Below, in pieces: positions 23,055 to 36,382 of a DNA stretch of 64,000 nucleotides (position 1 is its first letter; every line of letters starts with the position of its first letter). The DNA lies in NCBI GenBank assembly GCA_030770535.1, contig JASVEC010000010.1, forward strand, positions 62,001 to 126,000. The letters are read 5' to 3'. Both the position numbers and the translations under genes were made by a program. A model generated the notes under the pieces. It had not been told where the DNA came from and searched no databases. It worked only from the letters and a program-made list of their open reading frames with translations. The stretch comes from Batkoa obscura (Eukaryota > Entomophthoromycota > Entomophthoromycetes > Entomophthorales > Batkoaceae).

Positions 23055-24641
23055 TTAATTGGAATGAATATTAGCTTCTTCTCCATTAACAAACACTCTT
23101 TGAATTTCTAATTTATCATTTAAAAATAAGATATCCGCATCACAACCAAAATTAAGTGAGCCTTTCTTATCGGTTATTTTCATTGCTTCTGCTGGATGTA
23201 AAGTAGCGGCTTCAATTGCTTCTACAATCGAACATCCTGTAAACTTTTGGAAGTTTCTTACACAGTCATCCATTTTTATTACACTATTAAAATAATAAAT
23301 ACAATAATTATCATTGCTACATCATATATTTACCTTCCAGCCAATGTTTTAGTTCCTGCGATGTAGACTCCTTCCGAGTTAACTTCAACATTCATATTCC
23401 CCAATATATAATTGCCCTCAGGTAAACCCATAGCTGCCATAGCATCAGTAACCAATACAGCCCCTTTTGGATGAGAATAGTAGGCAATTTTTATTGAATT
23501 TGGATGTACATGGATTCCATCACAAATAATACCATAATAGGGGCGTTCTACTGCCGAGGAACCTAGTAACCCAATCATACCTGGATCACGATGGTGGAAT
23601 TGTTGCATAGCGTTAAACATATGAGTTACCATAGTAGCCTATAAATAGAGTTAATATTTAATAAACCAATAAAAATAGAGCTACTTACACCTTGTCTGAC
23701 AGCATTTTCCGATTGGCTAGTAGTAGCAGCCGAATGACCTAATAATTCAATTAACAAAACTATGATCGTACCATTATATTTATTTCTTACCAATAGCAAC
23801 GATAGGCACTCTTTTAGCAAGTTCAGGTATAACTTCCATAACACCATCAACATCTGGTGCCATAGTGACAATAGCTACGGATCTATCATCATGTTTATTT
23901 AAGCCATATAACCCGTTTAAAGCATCGATGCCATCATTAGCATTTTGTAAAGTAGCTACCTCATGAGCACCGTATTTATCTCCACTTATAAACGGACCTT
24001 CAAGATGGGCACCTATAATAGAATATTAATATAAATGTTATGATTTCATAGTGATGATAGAAAATAAAATTTGACTAATTAATATTTACCCAAAATTTCA
24101 GCACCATCCTTAGCACTTCCTTTCCTTGGGACAGTATGTGGTAATACCTTAATAAAAAAATTAGCAAAAGCTATTATAGAACAAACAAATAAATAAAATT
24201 TACTTTTTCATAAACATCTGCACGCGAACTAACAATAGTTGGGCAATAAGCAGTGACACCCTGCTTCAATAATCCCAAAGAAACTTTATGTAAACCTTCC
24301 TTTAAATTTCCGCAGTCACCAGTAAAATCAACACCAAAAGCGCCTAAAATATTAAAATTAGGCTACTTCAATCTTCACTTCAAAAAAAACTAACCATTTA
24401 GCTGCAACTCAATATAACCAGGTACGATCAAAGCACCCTTAGCATCAATAAGATAATCAGGATTCTTTTGTTCATCCCAAAACAATAAGGTTGGGTCTAA
24501 AATTTTGCCATTTCTTAACCATAAATAATCATCCTCAATGATCTTGTGGTCTCTCAATATACGACCGTTATATATCTTTATGATTTTGTCTTGCATGTCT
24601 CCAGTTGGACTATTGTTCAATTCCATGGCTGGTCGTGTCAT
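23055..24641 (-). CDS. nagA: N-acetylglucosamine-6-phosphate deacetylase
   Basis: Amidohydrolase that converts GlcNAc-6-phosphate to glucosamine-6-phosphate plus acetate in amino-sugar catabolism (relevant to chitin recycling); cytosolic. Seven exons: 24641-24395, 24343-24204, 24147-24090, 24012-23791, 23738-23689, 23638-23334 and 23283-23055; 416 aa (human AMDHD2 409). Metal and catalytic motifs: HLEGPFIS (Glu ligand), IGHSAATTSQSENAVRQG and ATMVTHMFNAM (His ligands), LVTDAMAAMG (catalytic Asp), plus GALIVPGYIELQLNGAFGVDF and LHPAEAM near the C-terminus. All joins are in frame. No neighbouring amino-sugar genes are seen. Confidence 0.93.
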
Positions 24642-26883
24642 TGTTGCTTTATAACTAGATACAACAAGATGATTAGTATTAGTTAATTACTAGGGTGGTA
24701 GATGTATAATTATTCTGACCAACATAATTTATAATGTGAACGTTTAGTTGACTAAAACTTAAGGAAATTGAACTTACCTTTTAAAAATGTATAATAAAAA
24801 AAGAAATAAAAAGCTTTTATAAAACTTTGATGAGTATTTAAATAAATGTGATTTAAGTTTTACTTCTCAGCCATTCATTTCATTGGTCTGTAATGAATTA
24901 AATGGTTTTCGAGGTTAAATTTTGTTGAGATTTAAAAATAACATATTACTATATAAGGTCATTCATCTGCTCCCTTTTCCCAGTTCCCTCATCGATTTCT
25001 CCCTTCTCTTAAGGTTTCTCCTGATTTATATTTCAAGTATTTTGGCTAATTTGAAGATATGATTTATATACTTTGTATTACATATATATTATTTTTATTA
25101 TTACTCAAATATAATTATATTGAATTGAATAAATAGCCAATATCATATTTGATAGATTAAATACTATCAGCTATAGCTTAAACATATTTATTTCTTTATT
25201 ATTAACTATCCTTAATTTTGGTTTTTTAGTTTTAAGAACAAGTTTAAAAAATAAACTAATCTCAATTAATAAGCGATACTGGTACTGGGCACAAAGGTAA
25301 TAATTCATTTTTATTATTTCATTATTATAAATCGAACTCATTGTAAAATAAAAATAGTTCTTTATTTATAAGAAAACGTTTATAAGTCAACACATACCCC
25401 CATAGCATATCATAGTGGTTATCTCTTTTAATAAGTGTTATGTTTTTTTATTAATAACCGTATCTTATCTTTATTGCCATATAATAAATTGTCTCCCTTA
25501 TTTCATTTTACATACAATGAGTTGTTTATCTGATGATTCTCAATGATAGATTACTCTATCAGCTGACCAGGGAAATGATTAGATGTTCAAATAAAAAATT
25601 TATTTTTAACTTTATGATGATAATATGACACTGAAGCGTAAATCTTCTATTTAGCAGAAAAAGGAAAAATAATGATAGTAGTTTGTAGTACATACGCTAC
25701 TATTAGTTAGTAAATAGTATATATAGTAATAACAGCAACATTGTTAAGTTGTTTAAACATTATTTTTAAAGAAATATTTTTACTTTTTGTTTATTTATTT
25801 ATTCTTTGAGTTATTAAAATCTGCACCTTATTTTATAAATTTAGTAATATGGTCTTTTTTGATCCAAATATTCGAAATATAGCTTCAAATAATCCTTGCT
25901 TTTATATTGAGAACTATAATGCCAGTTTATAGACTTGATATAGCGTTATGCATCTATTTATGAGTATTACAATTATGATAACTTATCAAACTTTATAACA
26001 TCTGTTGAAGTTTTATACTTGGTGATAAAGTCAAAGTGAGCTATTTTAATTGAAATGTAAAGTCAGAAAAATACTAAAAGTAAATAATAACAATGAGTGT
26101 GGATTTAAATAAAACCTTTAATTTTTTGTAGAGTTTTGCTATACAGTTACTTATACACGGTATTCTTATGTTTTTGTATTTTCGAAAATTTATCAGACCA
26201 AAAGGCTGTAATGATATTTTATACAAAAGAAAAAGGGAAAATACTTATAATATCGAAGGATTGTCATCATAAAAGCTTCAAGGCTCAAATTATGATGCTA
26301 TTATTCTGATTGCAATTTAAGCTTTAAAACTTTTTCAAGTTCTTACCTCCAATAACACTCTAGAAAATTTTTAATATTTTTAAAATATTCATGCTATTCT
26401 TTTTTGCGATTTTAAAATTTACTCATACCACAAACAAAGATCAATTTATCTTAAAAATGTATTCATAAAGCAGCTGTTAATCGCAGGCTGAGGAAACTAA
26501 GATCAAAAAGTAACAAACAATTTTAATATAAAAAAACTTATTTTTGTAGCAAAACGGGATGGTCGAAAAGGAAGTTGAATTATTCAAAGAGTTAGAGTGA
26601 TATTCCAGTACTAATATTTTTTTTGTAAAAATTACTCGTTTTATCTGGAGAGGGATCCAGGAGTATGTTCTCAAAATATTCAAGAAACTTGCAAGTCTAC
26701 AATATATTTTAAGACCCCTCAAAGTAATATATATAGCTATAAAAAGAGTCTTTTAAGTATATTAACAATCAATGAGTTGGGACGTGATTCCTTTAATTTT
26801 AATGCTATAGCTACATACTGGTAAACTTAATATTTAGCTATAGTTTCATAATTATCGCCTAAGTGGAAGTTTAATCAAAAGAA
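24642..26883. other. Gene desert, nothing recognised
   Basis: 2.24 kb with no supported gene. A pyrimidine-rich stretch (about 24965-25020) lies upstream of the deacetylase gene. A minus-strand ORF (26477-26722) looks random. No MITE copy is present here. Confidence 0.6.
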
Positions 26884-28400
26884 ATGGAAATTTGGAAAAA
26901 ATTATATTGTATAAAGATCAAGATGGCAAAAATAGATTTGTTAGATCTTTCGATCATAATTTTAGTAATAAAATACCATTAGTAGTGTTACTAAGTCCTA
27001 AAAGTGATATAAATCCCTTTAGAGGTTTATTCAATTATTCAATCCTAGGCTATTATTTAATAACACACGTGTGGAGAATAATAAGGAGATTTTAAGTAAG
27101 CTGCTTAATAATAAAAACTATCAGGATGAATAAGGGGAATAAATTTTCAAGTATTATTTTGTTAAAAAAAAGGTAAGGCTAGAAAGAGTAAAAAACCGAA
27201 GCTATGGTAAAGGTGGAAGATTGATCAATATTCGTTAGATTACGAACATACGTACCCAATTTTGTATAAACACTACTTCTCATATATAAAAGAGTACCTT
27301 GTTATTTGTAAAGAAGGATTTGTTTGCTTTAACAAACGATGCCTATTTTTTTATAATGTACTTCATATATTTGAATTCATCCTATCCAACTTTAAACTTA
27401 TCCTTAGTTTTATTATAATACTTGTTATATGAATGTTCATAGTATAAACATTAGGCTTATCATTTTGCCCTGCTTTTTAATGTCTTCTCAAAGCGATGAT
27501 AGTACTGATACGTTTTCTAATTTCTCTTTACCCTCAACTTGATTCCAAAAATATTAAAGAGATGACTTTTATGGACACTTATCATTCACATAGTTTATAC
27601 TGTTTAAAATATGGTAGGTTAAGTTTAAGAGATGAATGGCATTGATGGATTTGTAAATACTGCAAAGTAAATTTATCCAATGTTTTGTAATACTAACATT
27701 TTCAATAGAATTATGTGATATTTGATTTCAGACCAAAATCATTGTCTGAACTTTCTATATAATCTTCAACTATGAGGAGATATGGTACTTCAAACTTAAT
27801 CGAAGAAGTTTTTATGTTCGATTATAGTATCAAACGGGTATATTCATTACCATCTTCAAATGAAGAAAAAGAGGAACCTATTATAGAGCATTGTGTGTGT
27901 GGGTATAAATAATTTGAGACATAATGTTTATTTTATGAAACTACAAGAATGACTAATACCATTTAAGCAATATATAAAACAGAAGAGGGTAATACAAATA
28001 TTAATAATAATAGCAAGATAACATTTGATAGGAAGATTGAATGTCTCAGTTTATCGACAGTTTCAACATCATTTTGATGAATGTTATAAATATAAATCCA
28101 ATATAGAAATTATCCTGGTGAACCAGGTGCTAAAATATAGAATATCAATTTATGAAGCTTTGTGCTAATTCAAGTTATCAATTCAACCAATCTTCGATTT
28201 TATTATATATTTATACATAACCTATGGGATGGTATTCTGATAAAGAGCCTATTTTAGATGATGAAATATCTTCCTCATTATTTGAAAGTCCAGGTATTAT
28301 ATAATTTCAGTTAAATAAAAGTTTGATAAAAAAGAAAGATGGTGGAATTAAGCGTCAACACTTTGATATCCAACTTTTACACACGGATTAGTTGTTTATG
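26884..28400 (+). pseudogene. Probable dead AlkB-like 2OG-Fe(II) dioxygenase
   Basis: Scattered coding remnants in plus-strand frames, interrupted by stops and frame changes. Near 27545-27665: SKNIKEMTFMDTYHSHSLYC, then LKYGRLSLRDEWH and WICKYCKVN, a Cys-containing segment. Near 27775-27910: YGTSNLIEEVFMFDYSIKRV. Near 28185-28300: FNQSSILLYIYT, a stop, then MGWYSDKEPILDDEISSS and LFESPG. Near 28355-28410: HFDIQLLHTD, a stop, then LFMVKSFNM. The last blocks follow the AlkB pattern (fN..L.NyY...MGWHSDdEp, then L.HGDlLvM), with the iron-binding His of HxD replaced by Tyr. The first piece (26892-27095) is not recognised and may not belong. Confidence 0.5.
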
Positions 28401-29120
28401 GTAAAAAGCTTTAATATGAATAGCAGCATAGAATAGACCTCACTGAGTTTAGAATGTGTAGACCATAGTTTTGATATTTGACCATTTATTTAACTATTAT
28501 ATAAGCCCAAGTTTTTAGAGACATAAAAGCATATTTTGATATAAAAGTCGAAAATTCTGTGAAATTTGTTATAACGAGTATTTTGATCTATCTTATTCAT
28601 AAATATATTTTCTAGTACTCATCTATTTTGATTTTTGATTCTATAGTTGGAATCCAAGCTGTTTTCAGTATCTTAAGCCTATCAAAATAAACTTATTAAC
28701 TTTACACACCGTTATTTAAACCTTATCTGAATTTTGTTTAAACTTGTCAAATAACTTAAAGCAGAACGAAAATAATCATAATGGGTCTCAATATACTTAT
28801 ATTTTTTATTTGGTATCTAATGAAGTAATATGGGATAAGCTAATAAGCATGGCTTATTTAATCTACTTTTCTTTATGTTGAAAATAATAGTTTTAAAAGT
28901 ACTGATAAAACAACGGTGTATTTAAAGAACAAAGTTATTACCATATAAAAGCCACCCAATCAAAGCAAAAGGAACAGGCAAATTCCAAAGATAGTAAATC
29001 TTCAGCAACTATTGTTGATTTACTCCAACAAATTAAGAAACCAAAAGATTTTCTTAACTGAAATTAGTTAATAATCAGAAATACTTTTTATTTCATAATT
29101 AATATTTTCTAACCTTCAAG
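28401..29120. other. Spacer with one coding-like remnant
   Basis: 720 nt upstream of KCH1. Near 28960-29060 one frame reads QSKQKEQANSKDSKSSATIV followed by DLLQQIKKPKDFLN and a stop, which looks like the tail of a decayed gene, possibly the upstream dioxygenase. Nothing else recognised. Confidence 0.4.
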
Positions 29121-30355
29121 ATGGGTCTTTGTTCAGGGGAAGTAAAATGGAAACGTGAAGTAATTCAGGACCACTCTTTTGATTATGTAGATCCTAGGGA
29201 CTTTCGCAGTCGCTCCGTATGGTTACATATTAAATATCTGTTCATGTTCATTTTGGTGGTTCAATCTGTGCTAATCTATGCTTCTGATTTTTGGACTGCT
29301 TTCAATTTAGCATTTAATTATGAACAGACAAAAGCTATTTATTTTCAAGATAAAGAAGAGAAATGGTTTAGACCCATTTTTTTAGCTTCCATTGGGGTCA
29401 GTTTTTTATTGGCAGTTTATGAATTGAGAAAAGCGTATATTATTTTAAGGTCAAGAGATATTTCATTCACTTATACCAATGTGATTGCACATAGGATCTA
29501 TATTTTAAATTCTTACTCAAATTTTTGTTTCTTTGAGAGGATTGGAACTAACAAATTCTTTTCAGACTTTGTGTCATTTTATGTATTCTTTACTCTTAAA
29601 GGTAATACTATTTTAGCATTTATATATTGGAATATACTAATGTCAAAATAGGTTGGAAACGAGTATTGTTTGCTCAAGCGCCCAGGGAAGTAATCAAGAT
29701 GATAATCATTTACTACCTGATACGAGCCTCAATAAGAAAGGATAAACCGTTCGATTTTAACTCTATACCAAATATCTCCAAAGGTGGTGTGGTCTCTATG
29801 ATATCTATAATATCATTAGTGATCACCAATATCCTTTTTATCTTTTCAATCTTACAGATCATGATCTCAGGCTTATTATATATACCTTTACTATTTAAGA
29901 TTCAAGGTAACCTAAAAGAATACTGCTGTCATAAGATTGATAAGCGTATTACCAAGTTACTACAAACTCAGTCCCAAAAACGTATAAAAGAGAATGAAGT
30001 GTATAAACTAGGCCATTTGAAAAAAGAGAGTGAAAGTTTGATCAAACCAACACTACCTAAGATCCAACTAGATGAAGACGATAGGTCAACATACTCTCAT
30101 CAATCCACGAACTCAACTACCACATTAACTGGGGGTAAAGTGAGTAAAAATGGAGTGCGTCCTTTTTCACCATCTGATCAGACAGTCAGTAGTAGGTCTA
30201 ATACACCTACCAGTGAGGGGAATGCGTTTAGAAATGCAGTTAGATCGCCTACTCACCAGCATTCGTTTTCAGGGAATTCAAATGCGTCTGGCGGTTACAG
30301 GCCGCCACCCTCCGTGTTTTCCAATGGTAAGAATAGTAGATCGCCCCCCTTTTAG
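29121..30355 (+). CDS. KCH1: KCH-family low-affinity potassium transporter (Kch1/Prm6-like)
   Basis: Fungal membrane protein of the Kch1/Kch2 (Prm6) family, which mediates low-affinity K+ influx and activates calcium signalling during pheromone or ER stress in yeast. Two exons, 29121-29601 and 29652-30355, intron 50 nt; 394 aa. The N-terminus KWKREVIQDHSFDYVDPRDF is the family signature, followed by hydrophobic segments around residues 40-60 and 90-110, RSRDISFTYTNVIAHRIYIL, FFVFF-like FFTLKGWKRVLFAQAPREVI and two further membrane segments. The C-terminal ~120 residues are Ser/Thr/Pro-rich and cytoplasmic in character. Plasma membrane location is inferred from the family. Confidence 0.9.
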
Positions 30356-30948
30356 TTGATTGTGTTTATAATTAAATATATTATTGTACTGTGTGTCAAG
30401 GTTTAAGTCAAATAGGAGGTCAGCTTTTTTGTTTGTGCTTTTTTGGTGGTTTTATCATATGTGAAATGATTGATTGAATTAAGTAAACATATTTTAATAA
30501 AATTTTATAAGTATCGAAATATTGGTGTTTTTGAAAATGATTAAGTATAAGTTTAGAAAAGTTTATTTTAGTTTTTATATAAGGACGTTCTTTTATTCAA
30601 GAATCTGGCTAATAATATTTTTATATTCTATGCTACTTAAAAAGTGGACAAAATAGCAAATTAAGAAAGCATTCCAATATAATTTATAATAATTGTTATA
30701 CACAGTTGGTTGGGTAACAGGCAAAGCTATAATGATATGTTTTAAGTATTCCAGGTATTAGTTTACTTTGATTAGCTACATCTTCTACAATAAAGATCAT
30801 TATCAAGTTATAAAAAACAAAAGTAGATTTAAAGATTATTTATGTTTAGCATTACACTTATTGTTTTATTGAAAATGAAACATTGGAATTTAAAAAATTA
30901 AAGAGTTTAAAGTTTTAAAATATAATTTTAATAATAATACTAAATAAT
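30356..30948. other. Intergenic, no feature seen
   Basis: 593 nt between the convergent 3' ends of KCH1 and transketolase. AT-rich; no repeat or RNA recognised. Confidence 0.6.
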
Positions 30949-33093
30949 TTAGATTCTGTTAACAAGGTGAGGTACTTGCCTGTTGGAATAATAGTCAAGA
31001 GCCTTCTTGGCCTTTTCAGCTACCTTAGCTGGGGTGATACCAAAGGTTTCATAAAGTTGATTGGCAGGGGCAGAAGCACCGAAACTTGTCATACCGACTT
31101 GAGCATGAGCATATTTTTCCCATCCAAAGACACCTAAAGCTTCACAAGAAATAACTGGTAAACCTTCAGTAAAAACTGAGTTCTTATAATCTTGGCTTTG
31201 CTCTTCAAATAATTCAAAGCATGGGAAAGAAACAATACGAGCTGATATGCCTTCTTCAGCAAGTTTTTTAGCAGCATCAAGAATAATAGCTACTTCAGTA
31301 CCAGTAGCTACTAAAATAACTTTAGCGTCTTGTGGGTCTTCTAAAACGTAAGCTCCCTTAAGGGCTTTTTCAATGGAGGATCCTTTAAGATTTGGTACTC
31401 CTTGACGAGACAAAGATAAAACAGAGGAGGAGTGGAAGTGAGTTAAAGCAGCATAATAAGCAGCAGAAGTTTCATTACCATCAGCTGGGCGATATACGTA
31501 AGTATTTGGAGTAGCACGTAACATGGTTAAAGTTTCAATAGGTTGATGAGTTGGACCATCTTCACCAAGGCCAATAGAGTCATGGGTCATAATGTAAATA
31601 CCTTGTAATTCAGATACAGCAGTAAGACGGGAAGCACCAGCAGCGTAGGAGATGAAGTTAAGGAAAGTAGCACCAAATGGAATGTGAGCACCATAAGCAG
31701 AGATACCATTCATGATGGAAGCCATACCATGTTCACGTACACCAAATCTAAGGTAACGACCAGAGAAATCACCATGACCAGTGGATGATGGTTGGAAATC
31801 AACAGCTTCCTTCCAACGAGTAAGATTAGATGGAGTCAAATCAGCAGATCCACCAATAAGTTCAGGTAAATGTGGGGCAAGGGCACTGATGACTTTACCA
31901 CTAAAAGCACGGGTAGCTTGGGCAGGGTCTTCTGGGCTGAAAGTTGGTAATAGTTTTTCCCAACCTTCTGGTAAGCGTTTTTCAAGACGACGTACGATTT
32001 CATTGGCTTTCTCAGGGAATTTGCCTTTATATTGTTCAAATAAAGTGTTCCATTCTTGTTCAGCTTTGCTACCTTTTTGTTGAACTTCATTATAAAGGTC
32101 TTGGACTTCTTGTGGGACGTAGAAGTGCTTTTCAGGGTCAAAACCAAATTCATTCTTGGCTTTAATAATACCATCCTTACCAAGTGGGGACCCATGAGCA
32201 GAGTGAGTACCAGCAACATGGGAACCAAAACCAATGGTAGTAGTTACTTTGATTAATGAAGGTTTATCAGTTACTTTTTTGGCCTCTTCAATTGCTTTCA
32301 AGATTGATTCGAGGTCATTGTCACCATCTGGGATGGATTGTACATGCCATCCATAAGCTTCGTAACGTTTAACAACATCTTCAGTGAAACCAAGTTCAGT
32401 TGAACCATCAATTTGGATATGGTTAGAGTCGTATAAAGCAATAATTTTACCAAGTTGAAGGTGACCAGCTAATGAGGAAGCTTCACTAGAAACACCTTCT
32501 TGTAAACAACCATCACCAAGGATGACATAAGTATATGAATCAAAGAGGTTAAAGCCTTCTTGGTTATATGTAGCAGCCATATTGGCTTCAGCAACAGCAA
32601 GACCAACGGCATTTGAAATACCTTGGCCTAATGGACCAGTAGTTACTTCAACGCCTTCGGTAAGATGAGATTCTGGATGTCCTGGGCAGAGAGAGTTTAA
32701 TTGACGGAATGCTTTTAAATCTTCAATGGATAATTTATAGCCAGAGAGATGTAATAAAGAGTAAAGTAAAGCAGAAGCATGGCCATTTGATAAGACAAAT
32801 CTATCACGATTTACCTAATGAGAGATGTTAAATATGAAGTAATGTTAAGTGATTTTAAAGAATAATATATAATATAGTATAATAATAGTACTTACCCATT
32901 TTGGATTCTTTGGATTAAACTTCATGACTTTAGAAAATAAGGCATGGGCCATTGGAGCACATCCCATAGGGGCACCAGGATGACCAGAGTTAGCAGCTTG
33001 AACTTGTTCAGCTGAAAGGACACGAATTGTGTTGATAGCGAGTTGGTCGATTTGAGAAACCATTTTTGATAAATATTTAGCAATTACTTTCAT
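30949..33093 (-). CDS. TKL1: Transketolase
   Basis: Thiamine-diphosphate enzyme of the non-oxidative pentose phosphate pathway; cytosolic. Two exons, 33093-32896 and 32814-30949; 687 aa from the first Met, 677 if translation starts at 33063 (MVSQIDQL, closer to other family members). Motifs: [54 protein letters not shown] (ThDP/Mg site), GSADLTPSN, then [18 protein letters not shown] and [13 protein letters not shown]. Codons are noticeably more GC-rich and uniform than in neighbours, consistent with high expression. Full family length, no damage seen. Confidence 0.97.
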
Positions 33094-34081
33094 TTAAAGT
33101 TCTATTTTTGAGTTTATATACCCTTCATAGTGAAACGAGACTCGAAATTGATTGGTTAAATAAATTTATTGACCTGGAAAAATAGCAAAGATTTAAAAGC
33201 TATTCTTCAAAATTGTAAATCAATTGGCTGTATCCCCCTAATTTAATACTACTTTCTTCTAAAGTTATCAAATTGTATTACTATTAAAAATCTTCTTTTG
33301 TTAAGTGACGTAACCTAGGAGTTATTAACCTTAAGCTACAAATTGAAACGTACATCATATGGTGGTGTATCTATTAATAAAAAATATTATTAATAGTATA
33401 TCAAAGTCAACATATTAATAATGCAGATTACTATTTCTTTATTTAAATATAATATCTTTAAGTTATTTATTATTTCCTGTATAAAAATAGTGAAAAATTG
33501 ATTTATAAGTGATTATAAATTGTGCGAAATAGCTTTATGCAGAGAGTCGAGTTCCTTTTATTGGTTTTTATTAGTTCTACCTATTACAAAGCAAAATTAA
33601 GCTGTAGCGTGGGTCAATTTAACCGATAGTTTAATGATCTTTGTAATATACCTTCGTGTAAATTTGGTTATATTAGCATATAGATAAGACTTATAAAGAT
33701 GTAAGACATTTCTATAGATATAACTAACGACATTCTATTAAATTAATAGATACACATCAAGATTATAAATGTCATTGATAAACATAATATTATGATTACC
33801 ATTATCACAAGGTAAAAAAATGTAATTATACAATTAGCCTATTTGGATAATTGTTTTATTAAATATGAAATTATGGTTAAAAACATGATTTGGTTATATA
33901 TTAAAATTAAAGGAAACCTTTTAGGAAATAAATATTTAGCAGAGGGTTATTACATCAGTGATAAGGTACAATAGAGACATCAAATAACTTTTCATAAAAA
34001 GATTTTTCATGTTATAGCCTATGTAGTTGAAGTAAAGTAAAGCAAAACAGAGTTGACAAATTTTTATTTAATAACACTATA

Positions 34082-34182
34082 TGGGGATGATTTTTTTGAT
34101 TTCATTACTTTTTCCACCTTTTAAGCGCTATTTAAGCGGAAAATTTGTTAGTAAAATTCTTAAACACAAAAATACATCCCCA
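34082..34182 (+). mobile_element. MITE copy 5 (near consensus)
   Basis: 101 bp; TGGGGATG...CATCCCCA, perfect 8-bp ends, TA on both sides, intact core TTTAAGCGCTATTTAAGCGG. One of the best-preserved copies. Confidence 0.9.
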
Positions 34183-34874
34183 TATTAAATGAAAAAAAAT
34201 TATAAAATTTAATATAATAGTTAATAAGAATAAACTTGATTTTATTATTAATTTAAAAAGCAAAGACATTGTTTATGACATTCTATGAGTAATAACATAT
34301 ATTACCAATGTCTATAAAAATGATAGCTTGAGAGTATGATATTATTTTAAATATCTTAGAAATTCTTTCAAGGTTTTCAACTGGTAGAGTTCTAGGTACG
34401 AAGCTAAAAAAATTAAAATTATTAATAAACTTTAAGTTTTATTTCTTGTAAAAAGATTCTTTTTATTTATAATGTAATATGGGAAAGTAAGAAAAATTCT
34501 ATTAATATATTAAAGATTAATAGTATTAAGTGTGAATCTATTCGAAACCAAAGAGTTTAGTATTTGCTATTTAGTCAGAAATATAAAATGAGAATGAAGT
34601 AAAGATTGTAAAAAAAACATTCTTTATTTAAGTATATTTTACTACTATTTATTTACTGCTACATGTACTGAATACAGAGGTCACTGTCCAGAAATATTAG
34701 TTATATTTAATATACTTGGATACTATAGTATATAGAAGACTATAGTATACATTTATTGGTTTATACCTTACTAAAGATATCCAATATTTTAATATCGGAA
34801 TAAATTTATAAATATGTCACGTCTTGTTAAATAGCTCATTGGTATTTTATGTACAATAGCCTAATTACAATATA

Positions 34875-34970
34875 AGGATGTATTTTTGTGTCTAAAAATT
34901 TTACTAACAATTTTTCTGCTCAAATAGCGCTTAAAGGACAGAAAAAGTAATGAAGTAAAAAAAAACCCCA
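34875..34970 (-). mobile_element. MITE copy 6
   Basis: 96 bp, reverse orientation, flanked by TA on both sides; left tip eroded to AAGGATG, right tip CCCCA. Confidence 0.8.
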
Positions 34971-36382
34971 TATTCTATTAAGTTGAACCATAATAACTAA
35001 AAATAATACTATATATATTTGGTTTTAGTAAACCTGAACTAATTAGATTATTTTAATAATTGATTGTTTATATCAATTCTTTATTGTTGCTATTTTTGTC
35101 CTCAACTAAACGCTCATTTTTGTAGAAGCTTTATATTTATTGTCAATAAAAACAACGTTTCTACGAAATTGGAACTTAGTTATTAACAAAAGGTAGTATC
35201 ATTCTTTGGAGAAAAAAGCTTTAATTATGTTTTAATTATTTATTGTTTTGTTTAATCCTAACTTTATTGAATTCAAGTACTTTGTTTAATTGTTTTAACC
35301 TAAAGCTATATAAATATTATAGATATAGCAATATATTAACAAAAATGTATAAATTTTTTTAATAACATTATCATTGTCCATACAAAAAATACCTTCAGTT
35401 ATCTTGAAACAATAAAAAGATAAATTTATTGCTATAAAATATTAAAAAAACAAATAAAAACGACAATAAATATTTATTAAAAAGACAACTAAAAGTAAAT
35501 TAAAAAAAACAGTAAATATTCTTAAAATAAAAAGTAAAACGTTTTTTTAATGTTCAATTTAAAAAGAAATTTTACTTTAATCCTTAATTACTTTCTACTC
35601 TTTAATATGATAAAAAGGGTTTAAATTAAAACATCATCTATCCACATAAAAATTTAAAAAAATTACTATATGATAAAAGAAGCTTCTTTCTATGTTCTAG
35701 TTTTTTAACACATTTTTAAAATGGGCAATAGTCCTCTTATTAAATACAATAACAATACATATAATAAGCATTTAATTATAGAATAGAACCACTTACAGTA
35801 TAATATGAAATATTAGAAATAGAACAAATTAAAAAATAGTAATTTTTATTTTAATTCTGGATTTTTATTTTGGTAAAACTCAATGATATAATAAATCCTT
35901 GTTACATAATGGGGTAGATTCTATTTATTTGATTTTGAAACATAACATTATTATCCTACTTAATAGGTTTTATATAATAATGAAGTATTATATATCAAAT
36001 TACTGTTTGATACTATAGACTTATTATAACCCAATTAATATTGTATACTAAATAACTTCTATCTATTAATTTAATTCTAAAAGTGTTTAACACTAACATT
36101 CGTATATCTAATATTATAAAAACTTCTTTTTTTCTTTCAAAATAAACCTGTTTAGTTAATTTAATAAAACAGGAATCTTTTGATTACTACCCTTTTAAAT
36201 AAGTTCTAATTAAAATAAATGATACCAATATAAAAGGACCTTAAACTTATTATCACTACAAAAAAGCCACCATTTCCTTTTTTAATAATGATAATCCTTG
36301 TTCTATTAGCATCTTGAATCAATATATATATATAAAGGTTAAAAAATTTACAAGAAAACACTTTTAAATCTTTTTAACAACT

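Larger units (their letters stand above)
33094..36382. other. Gene desert with two MITE copies
   Basis: 3.29 kb without a supported gene, holding MITE copies 5 and 6. The rest is very AT-rich with no ORF worth keeping. The end contains the promoter of the secreted protein gene (TATATATATA run at 36324-36333). Confidence 0.6.

Noticed and set aside
26477-26722. 81-codon minus-strand ORF
   Set aside because: No recognisable features and low-complexity AT-rich codons; lies in a desert.
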